The notes: generated from the sequence alone by a model not told the origin. A stretch of DNA of 64,000 nt from Musa acuminata AAA Group (GCF_036884655.1 NC_088348.1:23540501-23604500); one strand, 5' to 3'; numbered from the stretch's first letter, positions 26,401 to 38,415 are shown. Translations and numbers: made by a program.

Positions 26401-29400
26401 GCTACTCGGATAACCGTAGTAATTCTAGAGCTAATACGTGCAACAAACTCCGACTTCCGGAAGGGATGCATTTATTAGATAAAAGGCTGACGCGGGCTTT
26501 GCTCGCTGCTCCGATGATTCATGATAACTCGACGGATCGCACGGCCCTCGTGCCGGCGACGCATCATTCAAATTTCTGCCAACTTTCGATGGTAGGATAG
26601 GGGCCTACCATGGTGGTGACGGGTGACGGAGAATTAGGGTTCGATTCCGGAGAGGGAGCCTGAGAAACGGCTACCACATCCAAGCCAACCACCCTTTTAC
26701 AGTTTCACTCATTTTGACGGGCTTAGGAGACAACCCTTACAGAATTTTCTCTCCTCTCTTGAAAGATCAGAACTTGGAAGAAAAGAGGGAGAAGAACTTT
26801 TGGCCTTTACAATACTTTTGAGCTCTAAAAATCACAGAATAAGATCAGGATTTCGGTGTTTTTTTTTGTTGCCCTTTCATTGCTGAAAGGGTGGGGTATT
26901 TATAGGCTCCAACCCAATTTAAATTTTGAGCTCAAAACTATCAATTCCCGGAATTCCGGGGTCTAGCGGTTGCACCGCCGAACTGGGGCGGTTGCACCGC
27001 CTGGTAGAGCTCGAAGACTAAGCCTCTGGGCGGTGCCACCTCCTGTCAGGGGCGTTGCACCTCCTGCCAGAGCTCGAAGACCGAGCTCAGGTAGTGCCAC
27101 CGCCTGACTAGGGCGGTTGCACCGCCCAGCCAGAGCTCGGAGACCGAGCTCAGGCGGTTGTACCTCTGTCAGAGGTGGTTGCATCACCCAGCCAACGTCT
27201 GCGGCCTTCACCACGTTCTTCGCCAAAAGCTAGAGACGTCTACGGCCTTCGACGTCTTTGCCGAATGTTGCAGACGAGGCAACAAGGAGAAGAGGAGGCA
27301 TCGTCGTTGAGGCTACATACGCCTTTTTGAAATATTTTTTATATATTGATTTTTTATTTTTTTTAATATATTAATTATATATATATTTAGGCGTACCACT
27401 CGATATGCCTTGGCATACCGCTCGATACAACATACCGTACCATACCGAGCAAAGCTCAGTACACTGGTACGATACGAAATTTCAAACCTTGATTTAAATA
27501 ATAATGCAAAACTTAGAAGTTATCCATGAAGAAACAACACTGCCAGCTGATTGATTTTTAACAAGAGCAAGAAATTATTTTGAAGTGATGGAGACAAGGT
27601 GAATTTGTGAGATTTTGAAGTCAAAATAGCAATACAGAAACCCAAACTACACCAGCAACTATATGAATCTCATGATCAAGATGGGATAGAACTTGTTATC
27701 CTTGTATATTGGAGTCTGTTTGATTCAAAGAGGAGAAATGTGCTCAGGCAGATGAAAGCAATATAATTGATGCATGCCAAATCAAAGATGTTTCCAGAAA
27801 GAAAACATTCATTATATAATTCTTTTGCCAGATAATGAGAGTGCAACTGTAAATCATAACATATGTAAAAGTTAAGCATAAAGTCCATTTACATGATGAG
27901 TTACAACAACTGGAACAAATTAAACTTACAATGGCATTGAGTGAGCAAAGCTATAGTATATGTCAACCAGAAGTCCTAAAGCCTTCGACAAAGAACGCAG
28001 CGAAGAAGACGGCTACATAATCACAAATGAGGCGATGAAGGAGACCGCCTCTTCCCTTGATCCCCGTGCCTCCAAATCCTCCTCTTTATGACTCTCCTTG
28101 CCGTTACCTCTTGGATCGAGATCGTCGAGGGAGGGCGGCGTCGGATTGGGATCGAGAAAGGGCACGAAAACAAGTTCGCGTCGAGGTTTTCCCGATTCTC
28201 CCTTTTCTTCTCCCTGTTCTTCGTATGCCCTCTCCTTCTTCTTCCTTCTTTGACGCTTCTCCCTCAGCCTCGCTGCAATCAAGCGTTATATCGAGCGGAT
28301 TGCCCGCTACCTTGATTTAAACACATCTTACCCATTCATCACATTATTTGAGTATCTGTTCTAACTCATTCGTATCATGTCCATGTGGTTGATCTTTTTA
28401 GACACTTTTGAAGTATATGGGTTTTATTTGTTCCTTAAGCTACCTTATTTACAATTTTTGTTATATTACTGCAACTAACAGTATGAAAAATCATTATAAG
28501 TCTCATTTTATCATTTGCAGCCTAAGTATATTTGCGTTAATGGTGATGGAACAGTTCCTGCCGAATCAGCAAAGGTATGGCAAGTTGTATTTTTAATAAT
28601 CATCACAAATTGCATGACTATTTTATTGTGTCATGAAATATGATACAAGCAAATAGCATAAAACATTATACAAACAACGGCAGGATGATTGCAAGGTAGC
28701 TTTGGAGACGAAGATATACGATTTTATGCAGGCATAAATGCCCAGTTTCTACTGTAGTTGCATAAATAAACTTATTATACATAATAATTTTATTTTTCTG
28801 TGTCATATGAGCACTGAACTTTTGAATGCCATTGTGACATGAATTCCTATTTGTATGCAAAAATCAAGCAAATGCTAGAATGTCAAATTGATGCACTATG
28901 CTGAAACCAGATACTGGGACCAGACTTATTTTTGCTTACTATGTGACAATACAGATATGATTATTTGGTAAAATCTGATCATGAGTGCTGCTATCTTGCA
29001 GGCCGATGGGCTCAATGCAGCAGCAAGAGTTGGAGTTCCTGCTGATCATCGAGGAATAATATGCGACCGACATGTTTTCAGAATATTGAAGCACTGGCTG
29101 AAGGCAGGAGAGCCAGATCCTTTCTACAATGCTCTCAATGATTATGTAATTTTGCCCACAGCATTCGAGATCGAGAGGCATACAGAGAAAAGCATGCAGG
29201 TAGCTGCTCTGAAGGAAGAATGGGAGATCATATCAACCGTCGCCGACGAAGATAATAAACCAGCTGATCTTCCACCTATGGTGGGCTCATTATCAGTGTC
29301 TTGCGGTAACAATGTGCAATCAATGGAGAAGGTCGAGGCTACTGTTCTTGTGCACCCTCAAAGCAAAGGACAGCATGTTGAAGTCAGAGCAGTCAGTGTA

Positions 29401-29418
29401 ACCATGGATGCATTGTAA
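11489..29418 (+). CDS. LCAT4: Lecithin:cholesterol acyltransferase-like 4 (phospholipase A type)
   Basis: Eleven exons join in frame: 11489-11723, 13612-13703, 13856-13974, 17400-17535, 17675-17726, 20247-20347, 21807-21989, 22522-22679, 23444-23498, 28521-28574 and 29002-29418. All borders are GT-AG and the product is 533 residues, close to Arabidopsis LCAT4. Landmarks are the N-terminal LLVPGIAGS (33-41), the lipase elbow THSMGG with nucleophile Ser179, and GDGTVP with Asp386. His411 in DHRG completes the Ser-Asp-His triad. The family are alpha/beta hydrolases that cleave or transfer phospholipid acyl chains. Plant LCAT4 is described as a phospholipase without an N-terminal membrane anchor, and none is seen here. 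Introns 3 and 9 (about 3.4 and 5.0 kb) are bloated by repeats, including TRIM-like elements and an rDNA piece. All exons are open, so the gene looks functional despite its 18-kb span. Confidence 0.93.
14658..15128 (+). mobile_element. TRIM-like element in LCAT4 intron 3
   Basis: A left repeat at 14658-14821 begins TGCAACACCTTGATTAG and ends GTGACA. It is followed at once by ATTGGTATTAAAGC, close to the initiator-Met primer binding site TGGTATCAGAGC. A second copy begins TGTAACACCTTGATTAAT at 14980 and is cut short near 15128. The internal part is only ~160 bases and has no coding capacity. Short LTRs, a PBS and a tiny interior define terminal-repeat retrotransposons in miniature. The copy is truncated at its 3' LTR. 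Confidence 0.7.
16273..16301. repeat. Perfect 10-bp inverted repeat
   Basis: TTCATCGACG and CGTCGATGAA pair perfectly around the 9-base loop GGGACATCT, inside intron 3 of the LCAT4-like gene. The flanks look like old repeat DNA. Function is unknown. Confidence 0.6.
24457..24934 (+). mobile_element. Second TRIM-like element, LCAT4 intron 9
   Basis: Two related repeats at 24457-24612 and 24773-24934 both end in TATGACA or GTGACA. Both contain the AGTCC(C/T)(A/G)CA(T/C)TGGAAGT block. The base run after the left copy (ATAGTATCATATC) resembles a mutated initiator-Met PBS. The interior is about 160 bases and non-coding. It is related to but clearly diverged from the element in intron 3. No clear target duplication is seen. 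Confidence 0.6.
25980..26267 (+). other. 45S rDNA 5' external transcribed spacer fragment
   Basis: This stretch directly precedes an exact 18S start and is more GC-rich than the surrounding intron. It has the character of the 3' end of a 5'ETS. Its left boundary is estimated from the composition change. The 86-codon minus-strand open frame across it is not a gene. Confidence 0.6.
26268..26684 (+). rRNA. Truncated 18S rRNA gene fragment (5' ~417 bases)
   Basis: It begins TACCTGGTTGATCCT and carries the universal runs AGTCATATGCTTGTCTCAAA and GAGAAACGGCTACCACATCC. It then stops matching after CATCCAAG, where 18S should continue GAAGGCAGCAG. Only about a quarter of 18S is present. There is a G-to-A change in CCTGCCAG and other differences may exist. 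It lies in sense orientation inside intron 9 of the LCAT4-like gene and is a non-functional insertion, not an rDNA locus. Confidence 0.92.
26685..27485 (-). mobile_element. LTR fragment joined to the rDNA piece
   Basis: The sequence has the layout of an LTR read on the minus strand. A TATA region (CCTATAAATACCCC in reverse complement) lies near 26895-26910, next to tandem-like GCGGTTGCACCGCC blocks at 26960-27190. The same plan recurs in the SIRE-type LTRs near 58.1, 62.6 and 63.7 kb. The right part (27390-27480) is rich in CGATAC/GGTACG-like strings, another dispersed repeat. The element is incomplete and boundaries are approximate. Confidence 0.45.
27940..28330. other. GC-rich island inside LCAT4 intron 9
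   Basis: About 330 bases at 28010-28320 are much richer in GC than the rest of the intron. On the minus strand they are open for 89 codons with a Lys/Arg/Glu-rich product. I do not recognise it. It could be a captured first exon or gene fragment. Confidence 0.35.
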
Positions 29419-29879
29419 TATAAAATGCCATGTATATAAAACTTGAGCTAACATTCTAGAACAAACAATGTACAGTGTAAATAGTTACTGTATCGACGCA
29501 CCTTACCTATCAGATACATGTGCAGGAAGTATACGCCTATTGATCAAAATAAAATCATGTACATAGTAGAAGCCGTTTGATGTTTACATTAGTAATTATT
29601 CAGCTATTAATCAAAATCAAACCATAATTTTCTTGAGAATAACTAAAGGAAAAATGTTCTAGAGTGTTAAAATAGGCATTTGTTTTGAAATTTTATGCAT
29701 GGACGTATTTTGAGTTTAGTGATATCCCTTTCTTGCAGACTTATTTAGATTTTATTTCTTTCATTTTCTAAAATTATCTTTCAATTTGCTTAGTCATAAG
29801 TGTCATTAGGTCAAAATGCACTTGCAGGAGGTGTATTATCAAAATCTTGGTTTGGGTCTAATGATTACTCTGATGTGAA

Positions 29880-31860
29880 AGTTCAGGTCCTCTAGACAGC
29901 GAGGTGTTGCTGTCGTTAAGCTTGGAGACTGTTGATGAGCTCTAAACAAATTGTTCATAGACGATGAGGATAGTAGAATCTAGTAATGTAAAATTCTTAG
30001 AGCTTGTCGAAATCAAGTGAAAAATCTTGAAGGATTAATTTTGATATCAAGGAGATTCAAGTTAATTTTCTCATATCATCTTCTATTCAAAAGATTTTTG
30101 TTCCTCAAATCAATGAGAGTATTGATGAGGGTGAATAACAAAAAATAACATCGAAGAACTCTCACATGATATTGATGTCGCCGTTGATGATTAACAATCA
30201 TAATTGACAAAAATAACAATCACAATTGACAAATTTGGATTTCAAAGGAAAAGAAAACATGTCATTTCTGATGATTATGTGGTATATCTACAAGAATCAG
30301 ATTATGATATAAGAATAAAAAGAGATCCCTTATCGTTTTCATAAACCATAGAAAGTAACGATTTTGAAAAATAGCATGATGCAATGGAAGAAGAGTTAAA
30401 ATCAATGGTCGATGTCTGGGATCTCGTTGAATTGCCCGATAATTGTAAAAGAGTTGGTTGTAAATGGGTCTTTAAGACAAAACGTGACTCAACAGGCAAT
30501 ATCGAACGATATAAAGCCAGACTTGTGGCCAAAGGTTTTTCTCAGAAGAAAGACATTGACTATAATGAGACTTTTTCTCTAGTTTCAAGAAAGGACTCAT
30601 TAAGAATCGTCATGGTATTAGTAGCTCATTATGATATTGAGTCGCATCAGATGGATGTGAAAACAGCATTTCTGAATGAGGATCTGGATGATGAAATATA
30701 TATGGAACAACCTGAATGATTCATTGAAAAGGGAAAAAAAAATTGGACTTGTAAACTTAAGAAATCCATTTATGACCTTAAACAAGCTTCCAGACAATGC
30801 TATATAAAATTTCATAATATCATTACTTCATTCGGATTTAAGGAAAACACTATTGATCAGTGTATATATCTAAAGGTAAGTGGGAGCAAGTTTATTATAT
30901 TGGTCTTATATATGGATGATATTTTACTTGCCAGTAGTGATCTTGGTTTATTGCACGAAATCAAGATATTTCTCAATAAGAACTTTAAGATAGTTGATAT
31001 GAATGAGGCAGCCTATGTTATTGGCATTGAGATATTCAGGGATAGATCTCAAGGATTATTAGGATTGTTTCAGAAAGGATATATTGATCATATCTTGGAG
31101 AGATTTAATATGCAGCTTTGCTTAGGTACCTATTACTAGAGGTGAAAAATTCAATCAAAACCAATGCCCAAGAAATGACTTAGAAAAGAATCAAATGAAG
31201 AATATTCCTTATGAGTGCACAGTTAGAAGTCTATTATAGGTACCTAAGCAAAGCAATCCAGGAATAAAACATTGGAAAGCTGTAAAGAAAGTAATGAGAT
31301 ATATGCAAGGGATGAAAGATTATATGCTCACATACAGGAGATCAGATCAACTTGAAGTGATAGGATATTCAGATGTTGATTTTGCAAATTGCCTCGACAG
31401 TAGGAAGTCCACTTCAGGATTTATATTTATGTTAGTTGGTGGGGCAATTTCTTGGAAAAGTGCAAAGTAATCGCTTATTGCATCATCAACAATGGAAGCT
31501 GAATTTGTGGCATGCTTTGAGGCCACAAATCAAGTTTTATGACTGTAAAATTTCATCTCAGGACTTGGTGTGGTCGACTCAATTGCTAGGCCGCTGAAGA
31601 TATTTTGTGATAACACTGGAGTAGTTTTCTTCTCTAAGAATGACAAGTACTCTAGTGGTTCCAAGCACATTGAGATAAAGTACTTGATGGTTAGAGAAAG
31701 TCGAGAAATAGCAAGTGTCAATTGAGAACTTGAGCACCACTATGATGATTGCTGGTCCATTGACAAAAACTTTATAGTGTAAAATATTCAAGGAATATGT
31801 TCTTAGAATGGGGCTAGTGAGCAAGTCATAAAGAATATGATAATGCATGTTTATGTGGAT
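29880..31860 (+). pseudogene. Decayed Ty1/copia pol (RT and RNase H)
   Basis: This is read in broken frames just downstream of the LCAT4-like gene. The reverse-transcriptase part runs from MEEELKSMVDVWDLVELP through CKWVFKTKRD and QMDVKTAFLN. It continues to the catalytic YMDDILLAS at about 30909. The RNase H part includes GYSDVDFANCLDSRKSTSGF, STMEAEF and KHIEIKY. At least five in-frame stops and a gap near 31130-31210 disable it. The domain order and motifs are copia (RVT_2) type. No 5' LTR, gag or protease could be found upstream, so the element is 5' truncated. Confidence 0.88.
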
Positions 31861-32272
31861 GCTATTATTGACATTCTTCTTGCTTAATTAAAGTTATCTG
31901 TTTCTGCTATCCTATTTACATTTATGTTTATGCATATTATGGTTGAATGTAATAACAAGATTGTCTTGACAAGACAAATTACAAGGGTCATTATGGACTA
32001 TATTAGGAAAGACTAACAATGTTGTAGTACATAGAAGAGAGTATAACATTGATGAAATACAACCGTTATGACTCGCATTGATAGTTGGACTTAATATAGT
32101 ATTATTATGTTTATTGGAGTTATTGCCTTATTGTAAAAAATATGGTCATGTATAAAATACTTTTCAAAATTATTTGGAATCCAATTAGGTAAAATAAATA
32201 AATTTTATTTTATTTATTTTGATTTTCAATATCTCTTTTATATCTTACCAATTAATGGGCCAAGTGAGAGAA

Positions 32273-32600
32273 TGTTAGATTTTGTAGTCCTTTTATAATT
32301 GGATAAGATAATCTTGATGGGAGGAAATATCTGGAGATTTTATCAAAGGTATTCTTCTCACCGGCAAGTGTTTATGCTTTTGCTCGTCGGTGAATGGTGA
32401 ATAGGACTTCAGCGTCGCAGCAACACACACTGATCCTTCAGAACAAGGAAACGAATAAGAGCAGTTGCTTTAAGAATAGTAGATTGCTTCGGTCTTCCTT
32501 CCAAAGTTGCAGTATATGATTCTTCCGAGGCTAAAAGGGTGGAGTGAATGCGACGGCCCCCCCCCATCTTTGATATCAAGAAAGCATAGAACATGCAAGA
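32273..32600 (+). mobile_element. Partial 3' LTR of the copia element
   Basis: A purine-rich tract (GGGCCAAGTGAGAGAA) ends at TGTTAGATTTTG, the usual junction of PPT and copia 3' LTR. The right end is not recognisable, so the end given is a guess. A C-run of ten interrupts it near 32561. Confidence 0.5.
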
Positions 32601-33080
32601 AAATTAAGGGTTACCTAAGACTGGTATAGTTTAAAAACATGGATACCGGATACATTTGGATATTGAAGTAGCTAATTGGATTTACGTATGGATACAGTGA
32701 ATAAACGGGCACAGTTCAACCCATCATCATACACATACTCATGTTACCTCGGATCCCACCAACCAAGTCCGCGTAAACATTATATTATTAATGCAAACGA
32801 AGGAGTTATAGTTACGCATCGACGAAAATTTTCATTCATTCGAGGGGCCATAAAGTAAAAAAAATACACACATTGATTACATGATAATTAACCTCAAAAA
32901 GGTTAAGTTGTTAGATAATGATCCAGTATATATTAACGTTATTTTTATTTGCAGCAAAGGACATCGTATTCGTCCTGTCATTCACAGTACGCAGCGAGAA
33001 ATGATTTCATGACACTCGACGAAACCACCCTTATGGAAATCAATGTGAAGTAGGTGTCGGTCAGATCCGATGTATTATCA

Positions 33081-34036
33081 TCACTTAAAATTATCGGGTG
33101 GGACCTTGTCGATGATGACTCGAACGATCTCGAGCCCTCCCTTCCATGTACCTCTCCAAATCTCGAACAAGCCGAAGACGACCTGATCTGGTGGGGCAGT
33201 AAAGATGAGGACCTGGCTCTGGATATCTGGTATTGGGAGCTCTGTATCAGAGGGAAGCAGGCTGAGATCCGCCTTCTTCCATACAAACTTTCCACTGGCA
33301 TCCTTGGCCATCAGGTACACCGGGCAGCCGCTCCACCCGAATGCGTCTGCCCTCATCTTCACCATGAACTTCACCTTGTACCTCTCGCCGGCCACCAATC
33401 GACTCCCGTCCAGCTTGCCGACTACCTCGAGCCACGATACCTGGAGCAAGGTGATCGAACCCCTGCGGTTCGGTTCTCGTGACAAGATAAGAGAAAAGAG
33501 ACGGGAAAAAAAGGAGTGACGTAAATTTAATGCAAGAGGTAAATAAGAAAGTTTTATTTCTTTTGTTTTGAAGAGTACATATATTTAAGTTCAATTCTGT
33601 AAGTCTTGACGGAGGTTACGCTACTTCTATTAGACTTCAATTCTCTCTCTAATTAAGTTTTTTTTTATTATTATTATTATTAAAACTCCAACAACACACA
33701 TATTATATTTATGAAAGTCTTGTGTTGTCTCTCCACATTGATGAGAATGAAAGAGGAGAGGGAGGGAGGATCTTACAGTTTGTTTTTGTTGATGCACCAG
33801 TAGCGGGGATCGTTGCCCCAAGTGACGTCGAGTGCAACCGGATCAATTTTCGCTCTAGACTTGTCCTCAGATATCTATCAAAGCGGCAAAGAATAATAAT
33901 CACACACATGATTTAGCTTCTTTGCAGTAGGTAGAAAACACGTATCACGTAAATTGTTGATGACCTCAATGGCTTCTCGTTTGACTTTCTCGTCAGTTAG
34001 CTTTTCTTGGGGGTTGTAATGAGGAGATGACTCCAT
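33081..34036 (-). CDS. Phloem protein 2-like (PP2-A type lectin)
   Basis: Three exons are proposed: 34036-33942, 33854-33777 and 33462-33081, giving 184 residues. Exons 2 and 3 carry the PP2 hallmarks LDVTWGNDPRYW, LLQVSWLEVVGKL and YKVKFMVKM. They also carry FGWSGCPVYLMAK, FVWKKADL and FGLFEIWRGTWKGGL. PP2 proteins are lectin-like proteins of sieve elements and companion cells, and many family members respond to stress. The exon 2/3 splice is firm. The exon 1/2 splice (donor GTGTTT, intron ~87 bases) is my best in-frame solution and less certain. The N-terminus (MESSPHYNPQEKL...) lacks an F-box or TIR domain, placing it with short PP2-A members. A TATTTAAA-like box lies about 65 bases upstream. 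Confidence 0.82.
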
Positions 34037-34780
34037 GTTGCGTGTGCGTTTGGGCGAGAGACGGCGAGAGATTTGAGGAAGTTGTAACCCGGAGATGCCT
34101 TTAAATAAACAAGGGCTCCGGAAGAAACACTACTCAACCGGCGTCTCTCGTGGGACTCTTGAAGCCGTCCTCCGCTTTTTGAGATGGCTCTCTTTATTCT
34201 CTCTTTTCCTTGGGTCAGTTGAGTGCCGAGTGACGCCAAGCATTTTCTTGTTCTTCTTTATCTCTCTCTCTCTAATGTCAGAACGCACACCGCCTAGAGC
34301 CATGTCAAAGCTATCTCTACAGTGATATCGATATATCGTTGTAATATATAGTGATATCAATATTATCCAAAAAAAATTATTTGATCTATAAATATACCAT
34401 TGTAATATCCAAAAACTACAATGATATCGATATGCAAGGACAATTAGACTCATCTTCTTTTATCATCCTATCGTTCACGGAATAACTGTACGATAGAATA
34501 AAAACTTAAAAGAAATTGTTGACAGAATAACTATACGATAGAATAGAAACTTAAAGAAATTGAAAATAGATCTATAATCTCAATTTCTAATATTTCATTA
34601 GGAGATTCTGATGACATTATGAAATTAGAAGAATCACTTCTATCAATTATCTCTTAAAGAATTTTATCATAAATAAATTTTTTTATTGATTATAATCATA
34701 ATTCAAATTAATCAAATTTATAATATATATCTTATCTAATTATTAAATAATCTAATATTGAGTTCTGAGTGCTATAAACT
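34037..34780. other. Upstream flank of the PP2 gene
   Basis: This holds the likely PP2 promoter, with a TATTTAAA-like box on the minus strand at about 34101-34108. AT-rich spacer with several short ATATC/GATAT repeats follows near 34320-34450. No gene is seen. Confidence 0.5.
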
Positions 34781-34889
34781 GTACGTGGCTTGCACCTCCA
34801 ACTTTGTTGCAGAAGGACGAAGGGTTTTTTCTTTACGAAGTAACAGCCATTAGATTCATAGGAAGTTTGTGTTGTCTCGTCTTCGTAGC

Positions 34890-34949
34890 TTCATAGTGTT
34901 TTGTTTCATGAAGAATATGAGATTGCAATTCCTTTCAACCGAGAAGTAG

Positions 34950-34988
<39 letters not shown>

Positions 34989-36330
34989 AGAGGAGAATAG
35001 GAGAGGCAATCAAAGACTATAGCTTATGAGGCTCTAAATCCCTTCTATTTATAGAGGCTTCCTATCAAAACCTAATGGATCATCCCCTAGTGGGTATTCG
35101 ATCTGCATCCAATTACCCAAGCCATTTAGATTAGTGAATTTCTATCCAATAATCTCTTATAGGCTCTTATTGGATCTCGTCTATGGGATCCAATAATTTA
35201 GGGGCTTATTGGATATCCAATAAGACATGAGCTCTGACGGATATCTCATATCCGAACCTCTACTCATCGCAATGTCTACCATATGTGTGTGACCCTCTAG
35301 GCCCAATATCAAGCTGGCCGTGAGTCATACATGTCAGAACTCCTTCTAACTTAGTGAATTATTATCTCTGTAATAATTCACTCGACTCATCGACTATGGA
35401 CGTACTAGGCCACTACGCCGTAGTCCCCAAACGATACAAGAGAATATAATCCATTGGACCTGTCTGTCCTTAGTTACCATGCACCTATAGTCCCTCATCC
35501 ATCTAATATCCCAGAGACCGTATATCGAGCATGGTGCTATTAGACCCATACAATTTCTACTCGAGTCCCGCTCTAATCGGATTCTCCCGGAGAACTCTTT
35601 CTCTCTCAACTCGAATGACCTTGGCAAGAGATTTGTATGAGCAAGAATACATGAGATATTTTTCTCATGACGTCGAGAGTAGATGATCCTCTATCGACAC
35701 TCAATAGCTCTCGTAAGGTCGATTGCCACACTTAATGACCAGTTGTACTATATCTGGGACATCCAAACCTATAAGTCTGGTATCAAAGAGTGGAGCACTC
35801 ATATAGGACATTCTTAGTGTCTCAAGTCTAAGGACCAAATACACCACTAGGACTATGGAATCACTGTCTGATAATAAGACATAATCAACCATCCAACATT
35901 CCAAAAGCGGATCAATCAGTGAACTCATTCTCCAATGAGCACCGGTACTGTATCCCTAGTGTCCCCACATGAGCAGCTATGAGACTAGCTGCATCCATCA
36001 TATGAATGGGTATACAGTATACTAGTCTGTCCGATTATCATGATGTCCCTCTCAAGTAACCTATAACCGGGATTATTTAGGATCTGTGTTTAAAGGTGAA
36101 TCGATCTCATTATTGTGATCTAATCACGATCCGATTCCCATTGCACGAATCCAAGGACATCACAATATATACATGCATATATACAATAATCAATATAAAG
36201 TGGTAAATATCAAAATATAATAAGTAAAAAGATTCTGTGTCAAGTCACACGTGCCATCACTCACATGATTAGCTTGTTGGGCACCTATGACTAGCAGTCA
36301 TTGCCTTAGATTGGCACTATATCATTACCT
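34890..36330 (-). mobile_element. Solo-LTR-like sequence, probable Copia
   Basis: Read on the minus strand, a long non-coding block leads to CCTCTATAAATAG (35045-35057). A transcript-leader-like stretch and a TA run follow at 34953-34985. It carries phrases common in monocot Copia LTRs, for example GACTACGGCGTAGTGGCC and GAGTGAATTATTACAG. No coding domains or second LTR were found. Boundaries are estimates. Confidence 0.5.
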
Positions 36331-36401
36331 TTGATTGATACCTATAGTATTGTCGCTACGATTGTGTTTGCTAGCCACGATCGGTGTTGACTAGCAAGTG
36401 C

Positions 36402-36402
<1 letters not shown>

Positions 36403-36448
<46 letters not shown>
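36403..36448. repeat. (TA)n microsatellite
   Basis: A pure TA run of roughly 44 bases sits at the edge of AT-rich spacer. Confidence 0.9.
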
Positions 36449-36453
<5 letters not shown>

Positions 36454-37447
36454 TTTGTTTGTGATAATTAAATTTTAATTATTATTCCTGGATATTTATT
36501 TAGTCATTGACATACATATGCTTAAAATTATAAAATAAAATCTATTTTTAATATAAAGATATGATTTATTTTCTATCATGATTATAATTTCATATAAGTT
36601 TGTTAAAGCTAATTAATACTTAATAATAATAATTATTGATATTATTTAATTATTAATGAATTATTTTGGTATAAATTAGATTAAAGAATATTTTGTGAAT
36701 ATTATTGGTAACTTATTATATCTTTAATTTTTTTATCTTATATGCCAAAGTAGTCTAAGATAGCAAACTTACAGGATATAAATTATAATATAAGATATTT
36801 TAAATTATATTTTATATTATATCCTATTTTTAACCCCAATGATAACAATATGATATTAGTTTTTAGTGAATGCTGAATATATTTATATTTCACCCAAAGA
36901 TAATATGGATGATATCAAAAGTTAATTATATTTTTACAAACTCAAAGTATTAATATTATTTTATATTTTATAATGATATTTTCTTCCATATACTCTTATT
37001 CTTTTCGTAGTGTCTATTTACTTCAAATTATTCATAACTAATTACGGAGAAATTGAGGATCGCCTCCTGAATATACTCATCCCCAAAGTATGAGTTATCT
37101 TAAAGAATCCTTATCCTGCTCCTTTGAATATTAAGAATTAGTATCGCATTCGTTTCAATAAGAAAAGAAGGATAAGATATTGAAACTTCCGCATGTTAAA
37201 AGTATTGCATGAAGTCTTAAAATTATTTGAAGTGCACTTGATTCCTGATGTTCATATTATTATAAGTGTAGGAAAAATTTACCTTAGTGGAGAGTCATAG
37301 ATAATGTGTCTTGGACAAGTTACATAATTACAAATGAAAATTAAAGTGTAAGATCAAAATATGAATAGATATATTTTTAAAATATCTTAATTATTTTCTT
37401 GTCATGGTGTGAATGATCTATCAATGTTATCATAAGAGGAAGTTTCT

Positions 37448-37751
37448 CTTAAAATATCTCATTTATTTTCTTGTAATTATATTGGATACTAATATTTTTA
37501 TTTTTATTTTTCCTAATGTTAGACAAAACACATGGGTATGAAACTTACCAAACAAGAACAAAAAAAGAGTAACAAATGGGTTAATGATCATACGTAAGAA
37601 ATTATGGTATGAATGATTTATCATTGTTTTAATTTATATTTGATTAAATAGTACTCATGATGTTGTTTAATTTATTTTTATTGATAGTTGTTGATTCAAC
37701 GTTATAGTGGAGAGTCATAAACAAGATATATATTTTTTCATATTATGTAAT

Positions 37752-37801
<50 letters not shown>

Positions 37802-38410
37802 CGATGTATCGACAAGACATAAAAAATTATTGTGGTACAATTCCGCATAATCGATAGAAATGGTTTATAGATTATTTTTTTTTTTGAAAAGTTTCAAGTA
37901 ACTTGTTCATATTCATGTTATAATTTTAGTTTTTATTTAAAATTTTTATTAGCATATCATTGAATTATTTGTAGGAAATGATGAGTTCAAAGAACTCCCC
38001 TTATAGATCACACTTCAGAGTCCAAAACTTGTAAACAATTGAAAGATGAATAGATATATTTTTAAAAATATCTCATTTATTTTCTCATTATTATTTCTAA
38101 TACTAATATTTTTATTTTTTAATATTAGGCAAAACGCGTAGGTAAGGCAACCATCGGAGAAAGATTTCTTTTTAGCACACAAGAACAAAGGGTGTGCAAT
38201 AAATAGGTTAGTCATGAATGATTTATCATTATTTTCATTTATATTTGATTAAATAGTGCTCAATTAAAAATATGAGTCAAATGATTAATACGAAGAAGTT
38301 TGTTTCAAATAACTTCTTCGTATTTATGCCACAATTTAAGTTTATTTTTCAATTTTTTATTATTTGATTATTGAATTATTCGTACGAAAAGGAGTTCAAG
38401 GGAGTCTTCT
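37448..38410. repeat. Diverged tandem duplication, AT-rich
   Basis: Two units share several blocks in the same order. The blocks are ATCTCATTTATTTTCTTRT, TAATATTTTTATTTTT, AACAAGAACAAA, GAATGATTTATCATT and TTATATTTGATTAAATAGT. A final GTACGAAA/GTAGGAAA-GAGTTCAA block closes each unit. Unit 1 is about 37448-37998 and unit 2 about 38062-38410. Unit 1 is longer because it holds extra sequence with a TA run (37755-37796). No coding sequence is seen. Confidence 0.6.
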
Positions 38411-38415
38411 AATAA

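Noticed and set aside
26268..26684. Functional 18S rRNA gene
   Set aside because: Only the first ~417 bases are present and the rest of the unit is missing.
33054..33519. Plus-strand frames of 142 and 104 codons
   Set aside because: They are antisense shadows of the PP2 last exon, which carries clear family motifs.
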